Source of the DNA: Pelagibacterium montanilacus
GTDB taxonomy: Bacteria > Pseudomonadota > Alphaproteobacteria > Rhizobiales > Devosiaceae
Assembly: GCF_003992665.1 (NCBI RefSeq)
Contig: NZ_RZMX01000051.1
Location: forward strand, 229,033-293,032
Direction of reading: 5' to 3'
DNA length: 64,000 bases
Shown piece after piece: positions 38,699-50,298 of this stretch; within the stretch, counting starts at the first letter, position 1; every line of letters begins with the position of its first letter. Below the pieces are notes generated by a model. That model made no database searches, was not told where the DNA came from, and saw nothing but the letters and a program-made list of their open reading frames with translations. The position numbers and the translations under genes are program-made.

Positions 38699-40180
38699 TT
38701 GTCCAGTCGCATCATTCCCGTCCAGCCCTTCGATTATGTGGTGTTCGGCGCCACCGGCGATCTCACCAAGCGCAAGCTGATCCCGGCGCTCTACCACCGG
38801 TTCCGTGACGGCCAGTTCGACGAACGCTCCCGGATCATCGGGGTGTCGCGCACCGAATTGTCCGACGAGGATTTCCGCGGCCTCGCGCGCGATGCGGTCG
38901 GCGAATTCGTCAAGCCCGACTACCGCGACGAGGGCGTGATCGAGCGGTTCGTCTCGTGCTTCTCCTATATCGCCAACGATGTGGGCGACCGCGACGGCTG
39001 GGCCGAGCTCGAGGCCAGCCTGCGCCAGGATCCCGAGATCGTGCGCGCCTTCTATCTGGCCGTCGCCCCGAACCTGTTCGGCCCGATCTGCTCTTATCTC
39101 GACGAGAAGGGCTATTGGCGGCGCGACGCCCGGGTCGTGGTGGAAAAGCCGCTGGGCACCGATCTCACCTCCTCGATCGAGATCAACGACGCGATCTCGG
39201 ACGTCTTTGCCGAGGATCAGGTCTACCGGATCGATCATTACCTCGGCAAGGAAACGGTTCAGAACCTCCTGGCCCTGCGGTTTGGCAACATCCTGTTCGA
39301 GCCCATCTGGGACGCGGCCCATATCGATCACGTCCAGATCACGGTGTCGGAAGACGTGGGCGCGGGCACGCGCGGCTATTACGACGAATCGGGCGCGCTG
39401 CGCGACATGGTCCAGAACCATCTGATGCAGCTTTTGTGCCTCGTGGCCATGGAGCCCCCGGCCTCGGACGACGCCAACGCCCTGCGCGACGAAAAGCTCA
39501 AGGTGCTGCGCTCGCTCAAGCCCATCACCGGGGAAATGGTTTCGAAATGCACGGTGCGCGGCCAGTATCGCGGCGGCGCGGTCAATGGCGGGTCGGTGCC
39601 CAGCTACCAGGATGAATTGCCCGAGGACAAGAAGGGCTCGCGCACCGAGACCTTCGTTGCCATCAAGGCGGAAGTGGAGAACTGGCGCTGGTCGGGGGTA
39701 CCTTTTTACCTGCGCACCGGCAAGCGGCTGGCGAGCCGGGTCTCGGAAATCGTCATCCAGTTCCGCTCGATCCCCCATTCGATCTTCGATCACGCCGAAG
39801 GGGCGCCCCGGCCCAACAGCCTCGTCATCCGGCTTCAGCCCGACGAAGGGGTCAAGCTGTTCCTGATGATCAAGGATCCAGGCCCCGGGGGCATGCGCCT
39901 GCGCGAAGTGCCGCTGAACCTCTCGTTCGCGGAAACGTTCACCGAACGCACCCCAGAAGCCTATGAGCGGCTTTTGCTCGACGTGATCCGCGGCAACCAG
40001 ACCCTCTTCATGCGTCGGGACGAGCTCGAGGCCGCCTGGCGCTGGATCGACCCGATCCGGGCGGCGTGGGACGCCTCCTCGGACGCCCCCCAGCCCTACA
40101 CCTCGGGAACCTGGGGACCCACCGGTTCGGTCGCCCTGATCGAGCGGGACGGGCGCACCTGGCACGAGGCCGACGACTGA
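38699..40180 (+). CDS. zwf: Glucose-6-phosphate 1-dehydrogenase
   Basis: The 493-residue enzyme oxidises glucose-6-phosphate to 6-phosphogluconolactone with NAD(P)+. The nucleotide-binding motif is FGATGDLTKRKL near residue 15 and the active-site motif is RIDHYLGKE. The start is taken as TTG, giving MSSRIIPVQPFDY, which matches the usual N-terminus; GGAG lies 10 bases upstream. A GTG at 38669 directly after the kinase stop would add 10 unlikely residues. It is the first committed step of the Entner-Doudoroff/pentose phosphate branch encoded with pgl and edd. Confidence 0.95.
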   Translation: MSSRIIPVQPFDYVVFGATGDLTKRKLIPALYHRFRDGQFDERSRIIGVSRTELSDEDFRGLARDAVGEFVKPDYRDEGVIERFVSCFSYIANDVGDRDGWAELEASLRQDPEIVRAFYLAVAPNLFGPICSYLDEKGYWRRDARVVVEKPLGTDLTSSIEINDAISDVFAEDQVYRIDHYLGKETVQNLLALRFGNILFEPIWDAAHIDHVQITVSEDVGAGTRGYYDESGALRDMVQNHLMQLLCLVAMEPPASDDANALRDEKLKVLRSLKPITGEMVSKCTVRGQYRGGAVNGGSVPSYQDELPEDKKGSRTETFVAIKAEVENWRWSGVPFYLRTGKRLASRVSEIVIQFRSIPHSIFDHAEGAPRPNSLVIRLQPDEGVKLFLMIKDPGPGGMRLREVPLNLSFAETFTERTPEAYERLLLDVIRGNQTLFMRRDELEAAWRWIDPIRAAWDASSDAPQPYTSGTWGPTGSVALIERDGRTWHEADD

Positions 40181-40218
40181 CCCCGGCCTTGCCCTTTGCC
40201 AATGCCAAGGAGAAGACG

Positions 40219-40917
40219 ATGACCATCGAGCGCAATGTTTTCCCCACCCGGGACGAACTGGCCCAGGCCCTGGCCATTTCGGTGGCCGACGATCTGATCG
40301 CCGGGATCGAGGAGAACGGGGTTGCGAGCCTCGCGGTCTCGGGTGGTTCGACGCCCGCCGCGTTCTTTGCCGCTCTGGGCGCGCGCGAGGAGATCGACTG
40401 GGAGAGCGTCACCGTCACCCTCGTGGACGAGCGCTGGGTGGACGAGACGTCCGAGCGCTCGAACGCCAAACTGGTGCGGGAACGGCTTATGTCCGGCCCC
40501 GCTGCCCAAGCGCAGCTGGTCCCGCTCTATTCGGGCGGCGACGCGCCCACCGCCGATGCCGTGGCCAGAACCAACACTGCGCTCTTGGCCCTGCCCGACC
40601 GGTTCGATGCCGTCGTTCTGGGCATGGGCGGGGACGGGCACACCGCCTCGTTCTTTCCCGGCGGCGACACGCTGGACGCGGCGCTGTCCGCAAAGGGCCC
40701 GCTGGTCGCCATCGAGGCTCCAGGCGCTGGCGAGCCGCGCGTGACGCTGACGCTACCGCGGCTCTTGTCCACCCGTGCACTCTATCTTCACATCGAGGGC
40801 GAGGAAAAGGCGAGGGTGCTCGACGCGGCCCTTGCCACCGGCCCTGTCCACGCCATGCCCGTCCGTGCGGTCCTCTCGCAGGGGACGGTCACGGTCCAGC
40901 TTTTCTGGTGTCCCTGA
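40219..40917 (+). CDS. pgl: 6-phosphogluconolactonase
   Basis: This 232-residue enzyme hydrolyses 6-phosphogluconolactone to 6-phosphogluconate. It is of the DevB/SOL type, with AVSGGSTPAAFF and VTLVDERWVDE early in the protein and GMGGDGHTASFFPG in the middle. An AAGGAG ribosome site supports the ATG used. It sits between zwf and edd in pathway order, separated by 38 and 48 bases. Confidence 0.94.
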   Translation: MTIERNVFPTRDELAQALAISVADDLIAGIEENGVASLAVSGGSTPAAFFAALGAREEIDWESVTVTLVDERWVDETSERSNAKLVRERLMSGPAAQAQLVPLYSGGDAPTADAVARTNTALLALPDRFDAVVLGMGGDGHTASFFPGGDTLDAALSAKGPLVAIEAPGAGEPRVTLTLPRLLSTRALYLHIEGEEKARVLDAALATGPVHAMPVRAVLSQGTVTVQLFWCP

Positions 40918-40965
40918 GCCCGCTCCCCCGGCCCGGGTGACGCCCCACGCAGCCAGGAGGCGCCA

Positions 40966-42780
<1,815 letters not shown>

Positions 42781-42808
42781 CGCGCCCCGGCGCGCATCAA
42801 GCGACCTG

Positions 42809-42845
42809 AAAAAGGCCCGGCATCTTCACCACGCCGGGCCTTTTT
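42809..42845. terminator. Bidirectional Rho-independent terminator between edd and the BCCT transporter gene
   Basis: A GC-rich stem (GGCCCGGC and GCCGGGCC, 11-base loop) is flanked by five A on the left and five T on the right, so it can stop both converging transcripts. Confidence 0.9.
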
Positions 42846-42869
42846 CTGTGTTCCCCATCCGCAGCTCTG

Positions 42870-44873
42870 TCAGGCGCTCGGTTCGGCCGCGTGTTCGGGA
42901 GCAGCCGACACAAGCCGCGCCTCGGGGGACTGCACCAGCATCAGATAGCGCTCGAACTGGACCAGAACGTCGGCAATGAGCTGGTCACGGGTCATGCCCA
43001 TCACGTCATAGCCCCGGCTGCCGTCCGAGAAGTACGTCCGGGCTTCGTGCCGGTTCTCCGGACGCGCCGCCTCAAAGGCCGTATAGGCCGCGAGCGGAGA
43101 GGTGGCCGGCATGACGCCATAGATGAAGTCGCGCACCCCATCGGCCGGAGCGGTCAGCACCACACCGCCGGTTTCCCCGGCGGTGGCCACGCTTGCCTGC
43201 CGGCCACGCGTGGAGAGCTCGGCCGCCACCTGTTCGAGGGCCGCCCTGGCCTCCTTGTCGATGAAGCCCAAGACTTCCCTGTCGCTGGGGGCGTGCAGCA
43301 TCAGGGCCAGGCGCCGCTGCCAGGTGAGGCCCGACGCGGGCTGGGCCGGCGCGGCGATACCGGCCGCGGCGGCCTGCTGCTGCTGGGCGATATCGGCCCG
43401 CATGCCCACAAACAGCGCCCAGACGAGCACCAGCATCACGATCGAGAACGGCAGGGCGCTGGCGATCGTCGCCGCCTGCAGCGCCCCGAGCCCGCCGGCC
43501 AGCAGGAGCCCGCCGGCCACCACGCCTTCGCCCGCGCACCAGAAGACGCGCTGGCCCGTGGTAGTGTTGGTCTCCCCGCCCGAGGCGATAGTGTCCACGA
43601 CCAGCGAACCGGAATCCGAGGAGGTGATGAAGAACACCGCCACGAGGATGACCGCGAGGGTCGAGGTGACTGCCGGCATGGGCAGGTAGGTGAAGAACTG
43701 GAAAAGCCCCACCGAGACGTCGTTGAGCACCGCCTCGGTCAGCGCACCTTCGGCCACGCCGGTGTCGATGAAAAAGGCGGTGTTGCCGAACACGGTCATC
43801 CAGAAGAAGGTGAAGCCGGCGGGGATGAACAGCACCGCGGTGATGAATTCGCGCACGGTGCGGCCACGGGAAATCCGGGCGATGAACATGCCCACGAAGG
43901 GCGACCAGGAAATCCACCAGGCCCAGTAGAACAGGGTCCAGCCGTCGACCCAGGGCGTGGGCTCATAGGCGTAGATATTGAACGTGCGCAGGACGAGCTG
44001 GTCGAGATAGAGCCCGATGTTCTGGACAAAGCTACGGAAGAGGTCGGCAGTGGGACCTACAACCAGGACGAAGACCATCAGCAGGATGGCGACCACGAGA
44101 TTGGATTCCGAGAGGATGCGGATGCCCTTGTCGAGCCCGGTCACCACCGACACCGTCGCGAGCGCGGTTATGACGGCGATCAGGCCGATCTGGATCATTG
44201 GGGTGACCGGCAGGCCGACCAGATAGTTCAAGCCCGCATTGATCTGGGCGACGCCCAGACCCAGCGAGGTGGCGATGCCGAACATGGTGCCGACGATGGC
44301 GAAAATGTCCACCGCGTGGCCGATGGGGCCGTTGATCCGGTGCTTGAGCAGCGGATAGAGCCCGGACCGGATGGTGAGCGGCAGGTTGTAGCGATAGCCG
44401 AAATAGGCCAGCGACAGGCCAACCACCGCGTAGATGGCCCAGGCGTGAATACCCCAGTGAAAGAAGGTCACGCTCATGGATTCGCGCATCGCAGCGATCG
44501 TGCCCGGCTCCGCGGTGGGGGGCAGCGCGAAATGGGTGATGGGCTCGCCCACCGCATAAAACATCAGCCCGATGCCCATGCCGGCGGCAAAGAGCATGGC
44601 GATCCAGCTCACATAGCCGAAATCGGGGGTCGAATCATCGGGCCCGAGCTTGAGCCGCCCGAACCGGCCGAGCGAGAACAGAAGCACCGAGGCGAGGAAG
44701 ATCCCGACCACGAGCAGGTAGAACCAGCCGAAATTGACCAGAATGCCCAACTGGATGCCAGAGAAAATGGCCTCAGAGCGGTCCGGAAACACCAGCCCTA
44801 TCAGAAGAAACAAAGTTATGATGGCCACCGACGTGTAGAACACCGGCGGGTTGATGACGAATGGCTTGAACAC
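42870..44873 (-). CDS. BCCT-family choline/betaine transporter with long C-terminal domain (BetT-like)
   Basis: This 667-residue inner-membrane transporter belongs to the betaine-choline-carnitine family with about 12 helices. The tryptophan-rich substrate region is [25 protein letters not shown] cytoplasmic C-terminal domain of about 150 residues follows the last helix; in BetT proteins such a tail controls osmotic activation. The start is inferred as GTG ([13 protein letters not shown]) with a GGGGG ribosome site 6 bases upstream; the frame continues to ATGs at 44975 and 44981 without homology. The likely substrate is choline, by length and tail; betaine is possible. Confidence 0.88.
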   Translation of the reverse strand: MFKPFVINPPVFYTSVAIITLFLLIGLVFPDRSEAIFSGIQLGILVNFGWFYLLVVGIFLASVLLFSLGRFGRLKLGPDDSTPDFGYVSWIAMLFAAGMGIGLMFYAVGEPITHFALPPTAEPGTIAAMRESMSVTFFHWGIHAWAIYAVVGLSLAYFGYRYNLPLTIRSGLYPLLKHRINGPIGHAVDIFAIVGTMFGIATSLGLGVAQINAGLNYLVGLPVTPMIQIGLIAVITALATVSVVTGLDKGIRILSESNLVVAILLMVFVLVVGPTADLFRSFVQNIGLYLDQLVLRTFNIYAYEPTPWVDGWTLFYWAWWISWSPFVGMFIARISRGRTVREFITAVLFIPAGFTFFWMTVFGNTAFFIDTGVAEGALTEAVLNDVSVGLFQFFTYLPMPAVTSTLAVILVAVFFITSSDSGSLVVDTIASGGETNTTTGQRVFWCAGEGVVAGGLLLAGGLGALQAATIASALPFSIVMLVLVWALFVGMRADIAQQQQAAAAGIAAPAQPASGLTWQRRLALMLHAPSDREVLGFIDKEARAALEQVAAELSTRGRQASVATAGETGGVVLTAPADGVRDFIYGVMPATSPLAAYTAFEAARPENRHEARTYFSDGSRGYDVMGMTRDQLIADVLVQFERYLMLVQSPEARLVSAAPEHAAEPSA

Positions 44874-45084
44874 GTTGCCCCCATGGGTAGGTCGATTGAC
44901 GCGTCCACAGGGCTCCCGCCAGCAGGTTCCGGCACATCCATCTCCCGCTGCCCCCAATGGCGCACGCGCGGGCATGGTCACAGGAAATCGGGGTGCGGGT
45001 CAAATCGGACCGCTGCTCCTGTGGACACAGGGCGCGCCGGCTGACAGAAATCGGGCCATTGATCTTTCCTGTCGAGTCCCGCCC

Positions 45085-45522
45085 ATGTCCAGCCCATCGC
45101 CCGTCTTCCTGCCGGTTCCGCTCTTCTCCCCGCTTTGCAACCTGGGCTTTGCCCTGAGGCGGGAAGTGTTCGTTCTCGAGCAGGGCGTGCCCGCCGAGAT
45201 CGAGCACGACGCCGATGATTTTACCGCGACCCACATCATCGGTATCGACGAGGGGGCGGTCGTGGGGGTGCTGCGCATTCTCTGGAAGCCCGAACACGCC
45301 AAGTTCGGACGCGTCGCGGTCGCGGCTTCCCATCGCGGCCAGGGGGTTGGGGCGGGACTGATCGGGCACGCGCTGGAGCACGCCCGGGCCGCCGGCCAGC
45401 CGCGCGGCTACCTCGAATCCCAGGCCGACAAGACGGGCTTTTACGCCCGTCTCGGCTTTGTCGCCTATGGCGAGCAGTTCATGGACGCGGGCATACCGCA
45501 CCTGAGGATGAAGAATTACTGA
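45085..45522 (+). CDS. GNAT-family N-acetyltransferase
   Basis: This 145-residue protein is a GNAT acetyltransferase using acetyl-CoA. The acetyl-CoA loop is VAASHRGQGVGAGLIGHALEHA, and FALRREVFVLEQGVPAEIEHD resembles the N-terminal block of ElaA-type members. The substrate is unknown. The frame is open further upstream, but the ATG gives a standard-length domain. Its stop lies inside a 14-base perfect palindrome (45519-45532) that also contains the converging mgtE stop. Confidence 0.85.
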   Translation: MSSPSPVFLPVPLFSPLCNLGFALRREVFVLEQGVPAEIEHDADDFTATHIIGIDEGAVVGVLRILWKPEHAKFGRVAVAASHRGQGVGAGLIGHALEHARAAGQPRGYLESQADKTGFYARLGFVAYGEQFMDAGIPHLRMKNY

Positions 45523-45528
45523 GCGCGC

Positions 45529-46866
45529 TCAGAACAGCACGGCGCGGGCGATCGAGAAATAGATCATCACCCCCACGATGTCGCAGATCGAGGTCACCAG
45601 CGGTCCACTGGCGGTCGCGGGATCGAGCTTGACCCGGGTCAGGATGAACGGCAGCGTCATCCCGATCAGGGCGCCGGCCAGAACGATCACGATCATGGCG
45701 CTGGCTACGACTGCGGCGATGTCGGTTCCGCCGCGCCAGAGCCCGATCCCCCAAATGGCGACCGACATGGTCAGCCCCAGCAGGATCGCAACCAGGGTTT
45801 CCCGGCCCAGCATTCGGCCCCAGTCGCGCATCCGGACGTCGCCGGTGGCGATGGCGCGCACCATCAGGGTCGCCGATTGCGCGCCGGCATTGCCGCCCGA
45901 TGCGATCAGCAGCGGCAGGAAGAACAAGAGCGCCAGATGGACCGAAATCGTGTCCTCGAAATGCGCGATTCCCGCGCCAGAAAAGATGTTGCCGAACACC
46001 AGCAGCACGAGCCAGAACACCCGGGCGCGATAGAGCGAGAAGATGCGCGCCTGCTTGACGCTTTCGCCCAGCCCGCGCACCGAGCCCGATTTGTGGAAAT
46101 CCTCGGTTGCTTCCTGGGTGATGACGTCGAGCGCGTCGTCATGGGTGACGATGCCCACGATCCGATTGTCGGCATCGATCACCGGCAGGGCCAGACGGTC
46201 GTAGCGGGCGATCTTGGCGGCCACTTCCTCCTGGTCCTCGTCCACGCGCACGGCCAGCGTGTTGCGCTCCATCATCTTTTCGATGCGGGTGGAGGGCGAC
46301 ACGAGAATGAGGTCCTGGAGGCGCACCGAGCCCACCAGCCTGCGATCGGGGTCGATCACATAGGCGCGGTAGATGGTTTCCTTGTCCGGCGCCTCGAGCC
46401 GGAGCTTGTCGAGCGCTTGGCGGGCGGTGATCTCGGGGGTCAGCACCGCATAGTCCGAGGTCATGATCGAGCCTGCGGTGCCTTCCTCGTAGGAGGCAAG
46501 CCGCCGGATGTCCTCGCGCTCGGCCTGGGCGAGGGCGGGCAGGAGCGCTTCCTGCTCCTCTTCGGACAGCGCGTTGAAAAGATCGGCGCGGTCGTCGGAA
46601 TCCATTTCGGTGATGATGGCGGCCAGCCGGGCACGGGGCGCGGACTTGGCGAGCTCGACCTGCAGGTCGCGGTCGAGATAGCCCAGCACCTCGGCCTGGC
46701 GGGGCAGGTCGATCAGGTCGAGGACCTTCCAGTCGATCTCGGCCTCGTTCTCCCTGAGGAAGGCGGCGATATCGGCGGCGTGCTGGTTTGCAAGAAACTC
46801 GCGGGTCAGCACCGTGTCGGGAGCGGCGCCGGCCTTGAGGTCGTGGGCAAGATTGTCGAACGTCAT
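45529..46866 (-). CDS. mgtE: Magnesium transporter MgtE
   Basis: The 445-residue protein is a Mg2+ channel of the MgtE family. It has the acidic superhelical N domain (LPRQAEVLGYLDRDLQ, MDSDDRADLFNALSEEEQ), two CBS domains (about residues 135-255) that sense Mg2+, and five C-terminal membrane helices. Conserved pore-region sequences are ASGGNAGAQSATLMVRAIATGDV and LPFILTRVKLDPATASGPLVTSICD. The ATG at 46866 begins the N domain. No Mg2+ riboswitch was recognised in the 272-base upstream gap, where nothing else was seen either. Confidence 0.94.
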   Translation of the reverse strand: MTFDNLAHDLKAGAAPDTVLTREFLANQHAADIAAFLRENEAEIDWKVLDLIDLPRQAEVLGYLDRDLQVELAKSAPRARLAAIITEMDSDDRADLFNALSEEEQEALLPALAQAEREDIRRLASYEEGTAGSIMTSDYAVLTPEITARQALDKLRLEAPDKETIYRAYVIDPDRRLVGSVRLQDLILVSPSTRIEKMMERNTLAVRVDEDQEEVAAKIARYDRLALPVIDADNRIVGIVTHDDALDVITQEATEDFHKSGSVRGLGESVKQARIFSLYRARVFWLVLLVFGNIFSGAGIAHFEDTISVHLALLFFLPLLIASGGNAGAQSATLMVRAIATGDVRMRDWGRMLGRETLVAILLGLTMSVAIWGIGLWRGGTDIAAVVASAMIVIVLAGALIGMTLPFILTRVKLDPATASGPLVTSICDIVGVMIYFSIARAVLF

Positions 46867-47138
46867 TGTTTGCCTCGGTTTCCGCCGTCTCGTGGGGCGG
46901 CGTCCGAGACAAAGCCGTCGGCAGGGATCAGCCCCGCAGGCTCCGCCCGGCGCCCGCGATCGAGGCGGCACCAGTTAACGTGTTGCTACGACTGGACGGG
47001 TCGTCCATTGCGGAAAATGCCTGTGCTGTTTCGGATTGCCGGCGGGACGAGCGCTCGCCGACGGAAGTGGTTATGACCCAGCCCGACGTCACAATCAAGC
47101 CGCAGGATCAAAGATCCGGCAGCCCCGATGGTTCCGCT

Positions 47139-47894
47139 CTATCGCGCCGACCGACCCGTGGTCTCTAGGAGCAGGTCCTTGGCCGCGTTGATGCGCGCGG
47201 CGAGAAAGGCCGACCCACCCTGGTCGGGATGCACCTTCTTCATCAGCCGGCGATGGGCGGCGCGGATCTGGTCAGGGCCGGCACCCGGTTCCAGACCCAG
47301 GAGCTCGTAGGCCTCCTCGACGCTCGAGAGACCCGATCGGGTGCCGGACGTCCCACCGGTTGCGCCATCTGTCGGCCCCGCCTCGCCATCCATGCCGTAG
47401 TGCTCGGAGAAATAGTCCCGCCAGCCCTTGCGGTTGGCGTCGAGCCAGCTTTCGAACAGCGCCTGGGAATCGGGATCCTCGCCCACTTCATCGTAGAGGG
47501 CCCAGCATTCCTCGGGGCCCAGCCCGGCCAGGTCGCGGCCCCTGAACAGGCCCTCGCGCACCTCTCCGGTCACCGCTCCGGTGTCGTGGTCGAGCCGCAT
47601 GTCGAGATACCGGCTCTTGACCTTGGAGGCGTTGTTGGGGCCCGCCTGTCCCCCGCCGCCGAAATCGATGGGCCCGAGCCGGCCGCGCATCAGGAGCCCG
47701 GCCGCGCCCATGGCGATGACGCTGGCCACCATCATGTTGCCACGCAGCCCGAAAACGGCCGCAACCGCGATCATCAGGCCCCCCAGCGTATAGCGCAGGG
47801 CGCGCACCAGCCTGCGGATTTCGCCCTGGGTGAAGAGCGAATAGAGATAAACCAGAAGGACCAGCGCAAGGCCGCCGCCCACAAGCCAGATCAT
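47139..47894 (-). CDS. Membrane-anchored DnaJ-domain protein
   Basis: The 251-residue protein has two or three N-terminal hydrophobic segments (about residues 3-22, 35-65 and 70-88). A soluble middle contains SRYLDMRLDHDTGAVTGEV. The C-terminal J domain keeps the HPD motif in HRRLMKKVHPDQGG. J domains recruit and stimulate Hsp70; the membrane placement with a C-terminal J domain resembles Tim14/Pam18-like proteins. It is the last gene of a five-gene minus-strand cluster and its start overlaps the VWA gene stop (ATGA). It probably delivers DnaK to the envelope-associated complex formed by this cluster (inference). Confidence 0.85.
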   Translation of the reverse strand: MIWLVGGGLALVLLVYLYSLFTQGEIRRLVRALRYTLGGLMIAVAAVFGLRGNMMVASVIAMGAAGLLMRGRLGPIDFGGGGQAGPNNASKVKSRYLDMRLDHDTGAVTGEVREGLFRGRDLAGLGPEECWALYDEVGEDPDSQALFESWLDANRKGWRDYFSEHYGMDGEAGPTDGATGGTSGTRSGLSSVEEAYELLGLEPGAGPDQIRAAHRRLMKKVHPDQGGSAFLAARINAAKDLLLETTGRSAR

Positions 47895-48613
47895 TTGAGC
47901 TGCTCGAGGAGTAATTTTGCGGGGCCCGTCCCCTGAAGCTGGAGGGCCTTGCGCCCGCCCGCCGCATAAGCGGCAACGGCCCGCAGCAGCGCGGAGAGCT
48001 CTGCGGGCGCGCTCGAATCAAAGCGGGCATAAGCCCCTTTCGTCAGCCGGGCGAATTCGCGAAAGGCGCGTTCGGCGACGGGGTCTCTGCCCTCCTGGAA
48101 CAGGAACACCGGGCACCCGAGCAGGCCGAGCTCACCGGCCCTGGCCGCAAGCCTGTCCACGTCCTCCTCCATGGCGTCGCCCACATAAACGACGGCGTTG
48201 ACCTTTTCGCGCTTGTGTTCGTTGCGCGCGTGGGAGAACACCTTCGATATCTGGGTATGGCCGCCGCGACACGCGATGCCGCCCATCAGATCGGCCAGCG
48301 CCCGGGCGTTGGCCACCCATCTTGAGGTGCGGCACTCGCCGAAGCCGCGGAAATAGAGCAGCTGCACGTCAAGCCCGCCCGTATCGGCAACGGTCTGGAA
48401 CATTTCGGCCTGCAGCTGGCAGGCCAGGTCCCATGTGGGCTGGCGGCTCATCGTGGCATCGAGGGCGAACAAAAGCCGTCCGCGCCCCGCCCCGGCGGGC
48501 CCGCGCGCCTGTGTCATCGCGCCGACCTTGCCAAGGAAGTCGGCAACCGCTCCGGAGGTCTGTCCGGTGCGCTCGGGGGTCTTTCCGGGTCGCGTCGGCG
48601 TTCTTTCGGCCAA
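47891..48613 (-). CDS. VWA (von Willebrand A) domain protein
   Basis: This 240-residue soluble protein is a single VWA domain. Metal-ion-dependent adhesion (MIDAS) residues look intact: DATMS after LLFAL, the threonine in GGHTQISKVF, and the aspartate in VVYVGDAMEED. VWA domains bind partner proteins through a metal; those in Ter-type clusters act as scaffolds. The start is inferred as TTG (leading to AERTPTRPGKT) with an AGGAG site 6 bases upstream; the next ATG would remove a probably conserved N-terminal helix (AVADFLGKV). It lies between the coiled-coil protein and the DnaJ protein, coupled to the latter. Confidence 0.8.
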   Translation of the reverse strand: MAERTPTRPGKTPERTGQTSGAVADFLGKVGAMTQARGPAGAGRGRLLFALDATMSRQPTWDLACQLQAEMFQTVADTGGLDVQLLYFRGFGECRTSRWVANARALADLMGGIACRGGHTQISKVFSHARNEHKREKVNAVVYVGDAMEEDVDRLAARAGELGLLGCPVFLFQEGRDPVAERAFREFARLTKGAYARFDSSAPAELSALLRAVAAYAAGGRKALQLQGTGPAKLLLEQLK

Positions 48614-48797
48614 GGCACGCTCCTGTTGGTCGGCGTCGTCGCGGTGGTCGGGGCTCTCGCAAATATGGGGCGCCCCGCCCCGCCCCGCAAGCCCAAGGCG
48701 CCGCGAGGCGGCCCTGGCGTGCTTGTACGCTCCGGCGCAAAGCGCGGATCGGTGGAGCAGTGGTTGGGCAATCAGATTGGCCGAAAGGAAGGGGGGA

Positions 48798-50282
48798 TCA
48801 GAAACCGCCGCCGGTCTTGAACCCGCCCTTGCCGAAGCCGCCACCGGTCTTGAACCCGCCGCGGCGCCCGGTCGTAGCCGAACGCGGCCGCGAGAAACCG
48901 CCCTTGGAGGTGCCGGTCCAGTTGGTGCCCGAGGGCGGGCGCGGAGAGAAGCCGCCCTTTGGAACGGAAAAGCCCGAAGGCCTGCTCTGGCGGCGGGTGC
49001 GGCCCGAAAAGGTCTGGGACCGGCGCCACTGCTCCCAATAGGCGCCGGCGGTAATGGCGCCCTTGAGAAAGTCGTTGAGCATGTCGCCGGCCAGACGGTC
49101 CTCCCCGAAGGTGGAGTTGGGATGGTCGTAGCGGGCCTTCTTGAATTCGTAGGCCAGATCCTCGAGTTCGCGCCGGCGCGTCTCGAGAGTCTTGAGGCGC
49201 GCGCGCTGGTCGCTCAGCTCGGTCTCTTCCTCGCCGATCCTGCGGCGCGTGTCTTCGATCCGCCCGACGACCGCGTCATCCTCGGCGGTGTGCGTGCGCC
49301 TTGCATCGGCCAGAAGCTGGGCGACGTCCACATCGCCCATGGCCCGTGCCAGCACGTCGAGCGCCTCCTCGAAGGTCGGGTCGCCGCCCTCTGCCAGTTC
49401 CTTGTGCTGCTCGGTCAGCGCCTCGCGGGCATCTTCGGCGGCAACGATCCGGGCGTCGAGCTCGACCATGCGCGCTTCGAGCGCTTCGACCGCCTCGCGC
49501 ACCGATTTGCCACCCGCGCCGTCCAGAGCCGCGGTTTCAAGTCCATTGCGCTCGGCGGCGGCGGCGTCGGCCTCCTTGCCAAGCTGTTCGGCATGGGTCG
49601 CGATCCGTCCGGGAATGGCTTCCAGAAGGGCATAATTGACCCGGGCCGTCTCGAACCGGGCGTGGCGCGCGACCATGGCGTCGAGCATGGCAAAGAGGCC
49701 CGAGGCCGCATAATCGGGCGTGCCGAAGCGCCGCTCCCAGAGATAGAGAAAAATCGGGTCGGATCGGTAGGGCTCGCCCTTTTCCTGGCGGTCGGCCTCG
49801 GCCTGCTCGGCCTTGCGCGCCGCGTTCTCGGCGTGCCGGATCGCTTCGCGTTCGGTCTCGAGGGCCGCCTTGTAGGCCGGGTCGGCCTCGAGCGCCGGCC
49901 AGACGGTCTGCTCGAAGGCATCGAGCTTTTCCTGCTCCTGGACCAGCTCCCGCGCGGCCTCGGTCCGTGCCCGGGTCATCTCCCCCAGCGCGGTTTCGCG
50001 GGCCGCCAATTCGGCCTCGAGCGCGTCCATGGCTTCTCCATGGGCGAACAGCATGTCGCGCGCACGGTCTTCGGCGGCCTTGAGCTTCCCGGAGATCGCA
50101 TCGCTTTCGGAAAGGTCGAGGCGCACGCGCGCCAACTCGCGCAACTGGCCCAGCTCGGTTTCGCGCAGCCGCCCGATCCGGTCGGTGGTCCGGGCGATCT
50201 TGCGGGTGATCTCGTCTTCCTCGCGCCGGATGTCCTTCAAGGCATCGTCGAGAGCGCCCAGGGCGCCCGGTCCGTTCAGCAT
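48798..50282 (-). CDS. Coiled-coil protein with Gly/Phe/Lys-rich tail
   Basis: The 494-residue protein is predicted to be almost entirely coiled coil over residues 10-400, with many heptad-like Glu/Arg/Leu segments, broken by a more globular stretch around YRSDPIFLYLWERRFGTPDYAASGLF. The last 60 residues are low complexity, rich in Gly, Phe, Lys and Arg, and end with an 11-residue repeat of the type GGFKTGGGFGK. No catalytic motif is visible. It could be a structural organiser of the cluster. It is separated from the DUF6384 gene by 16 bases and has a GAGG ribosome site. I do not recognise a named family. Confidence 0.75.
   Translation of the reverse strand: MLNGPGALGALDDALKDIRREEDEITRKIARTTDRIGRLRETELGQLRELARVRLDLSESDAISGKLKAAEDRARDMLFAHGEAMDALEAELAARETALGEMTRARTEAARELVQEQEKLDAFEQTVWPALEADPAYKAALETEREAIRHAENAARKAEQAEADRQEKGEPYRSDPIFLYLWERRFGTPDYAASGLFAMLDAMVARHARFETARVNYALLEAIPGRIATHAEQLGKEADAAAAERNGLETAALDGAGGKSVREAVEALEARMVELDARIVAAEDAREALTEQHKELAEGGDPTFEEALDVLARAMGDVDVAQLLADARRTHTAEDDAVVGRIEDTRRRIGEEETELSDQRARLKTLETRRRELEDLAYEFKKARYDHPNSTFGEDRLAGDMLNDFLKGAITAGAYWEQWRRSQTFSGRTRRQSRPSGFSVPKGGFSPRPPSGTNWTGTSKGGFSRPRSATTGRRGGFKTGGGFGKGGFKTGGGF
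48811..48860. repeat. 33-bp period tandem repeat at the end of the coiled-coil gene
   Basis: A 17-base unit (CCGGTCTTGAACCCGCC) occurs at 48811-48827 and 48844-48860, period 33 bases, encoding the repeated Gly-Gly-Phe-Lys-Thr-Gly segment. It could vary in copy number by slippage. Confidence 0.7.
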
Positions 50283-50298
50283 CGGTCCTCGCCCTCCC

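Noticed and set aside
37751..40165. Long open frame antisense to the kinase and zwf
   Set aside because: Shadow of GC-rich sense genes; composition biased to Gly, Arg, His and Asp with no recognisable family.
42891..45044. Long open frame antisense to the BCCT transporter gene
   Set aside because: Polar His/Glu/Gly-rich translation typical of an antisense shadow of a membrane protein.
46867..47138. Mg2+ riboswitch before mgtE
   Set aside because: No M-box-like structure could be recognised by eye in this gap; a covariance search was not possible.
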